A stretch of DNA of 42,751 nt, from assembly GCA_020062205.1 (NCBI GenBank), contig JAGUWT010000230.1, positions 1-42,751 on the forward strand. The letters run 5' to 3'. The first letter of the stretch is position 1. Each line of letters starts with the position of its first letter. Positions 42,518 through 42,751 of the stretch are shown here, one piece after another. This DNA comes from Thermodesulfovibrionales bacterium (GTDB taxonomy: Bacteria; Nitrospirota; Thermodesulfovibrionia; Thermodesulfovibrionales; SM23-35). Made by a program: the position numbers and the translations under genes. A model generated the notes under the pieces. It searched no databases. It was given only the letters and a program-made list of their open reading frames with translations, and had not been told where the DNA came from.

Positions 42518-42751
42518 ATGAAAAGAGGCTTTGACATATTTTTTTCATCCATTGGTCTCTTGGTATCTCTGCCTATCTTTGCATTGGTAGCAGTCCTCGT
42601 AAAGATAGAAAGCCGGGGGCCTGTATTTTTTATCCAGACAAGAATAGGCAGGAACTTCAAGCCTTTTGCCCTTTACAAGTTTAGAACCATGGTGGTGGAT
42701 GCTCCAAAGAAGGGCATCCCCATCACTGCCAGTGATGATCCACGAGTTACA
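42518..42751 (+). CDS. PglC-type phosphoglycosyl transferase, 5' part
   Basis: ATG 42518 follows GAGGG at 42501-42505. The first 78 residues show a membrane segment (FDIFFSSIGLLVSLPIFALV), SRGPVFFIQTRIGRN and the conserved LYKFRTM, after which the window ends. It is related to the truncated gene at 40729-41052 but has the conserved arginine intact. It may be the working copy of an initiating sugar-phosphate transferase; its 3' end, including the catalytic DE pair, is not visible. Confidence 0.88.
   Translation, partial: MKRGFDIFFSSIGLLVSLPIFALVAVLVKIESRGPVFFIQTRIGRNFKPFALYKFRTMVVDAPKKGIPITASDDPRVT

Noticed and set aside
1..42751. CRISPR arrays, tRNA or rRNA genes, complete insertion sequences
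   Set aside because: Reading through the window I saw no regularly spaced repeats, no tRNA or rRNA signature and no intact transposase; only the IS3 orfA scrap at 34084-34155.

Overview
This window carries a surface-polysaccharide (O-antigen, capsule or flagellin-glycan type) biosynthesis locus. Every gene I can support lies on the + strand, and most neighbours overlap by 1-23 bases or sit a few bases apart. The DNA is mostly AT-rich, with heavy use of AGA/AGG and ATA codons and several TTG starts behind good Shine-Dalgarno sequences. A flippase, an O-antigen ligase/polymerase-type protein, a truncated WecA/WbpL-type transferase and PglC-type phosphoglycosyl transferases point to lipid-linked glycan assembly in a bacterium, probably Gram-negative. 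Nothing in the window fixes the phylum; a deltaproteobacterial or Nitrospirota-like genome would fit.

Region 1 (1-16223) is a nonulosonic acid pathway of the pseudaminic acid type: PseB-like dehydratase, an unusual RmlD-PseC fusion, an SpsF-type cytidylyltransferase, PseG-type UDP-sugar hydrolase, NeuB/PseI-type synthase and a PseH-like GNAT. It is interleaved with decorating or less understood enzymes: a B12-binding radical SAM protein, a Gfo/Idh/MocA oxidoreductase, a class III aminotransferase, a hexapeptide acyltransferase-aminotransferase fusion, a WbqC-like protein, two methyltransferases, a PIG-L deacetylase and an aminopeptidase-like DUF4910 protein.

Region 2 (16246-24126) holds a double-flavodoxin protein, an acyl-AMP ligase, an acyl carrier protein and an AAC(3)-fold N-acyltransferase. 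Together these look like a cassette that activates an acid and places it on an amino sugar. They are followed by a large GT-B-like protein and the flippase.

Region 3 (24164-32433) is a tightly coupled set: GAPDH-like dehydrogenase with altered phosphate sites, SDR epimerase, zinc-ribbon methyltransferase, HAD phosphatase-like protein, FAH-family protein, NeuA/KdsB-type cytidylyltransferase, D-2-hydroxyacid dehydrogenase and a second large GT-B-like protein. I do not recognise this combination as a described pathway. My best reading is a route to a CMP-activated acidic unit, and it is my main candidate for an undescribed system.

Region 4 (32434-40146) begins with a GT2 remnant broken by a 5-bp duplication, then a GC-richer O-antigen ligase-type gene followed by an IS3 orfA remnant. 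After these come a GT2, an SDR, a SanA/YdcF-type protein, a GT4, a PglC-type transferase, a hexapeptide acyltransferase and a DegT aminotransferase.

Region 5 (40147-42751) is a decayed end: half a WecA/WbpL-type transferase, a truncated PglC-type transferase, two apparent remnants of the same methyltransferase tail, a RelE/ParE-type toxin-antitoxin pair, a nucleotidyltransferase remnant, and the start of an apparently intact PglC-type gene that leaves the window.
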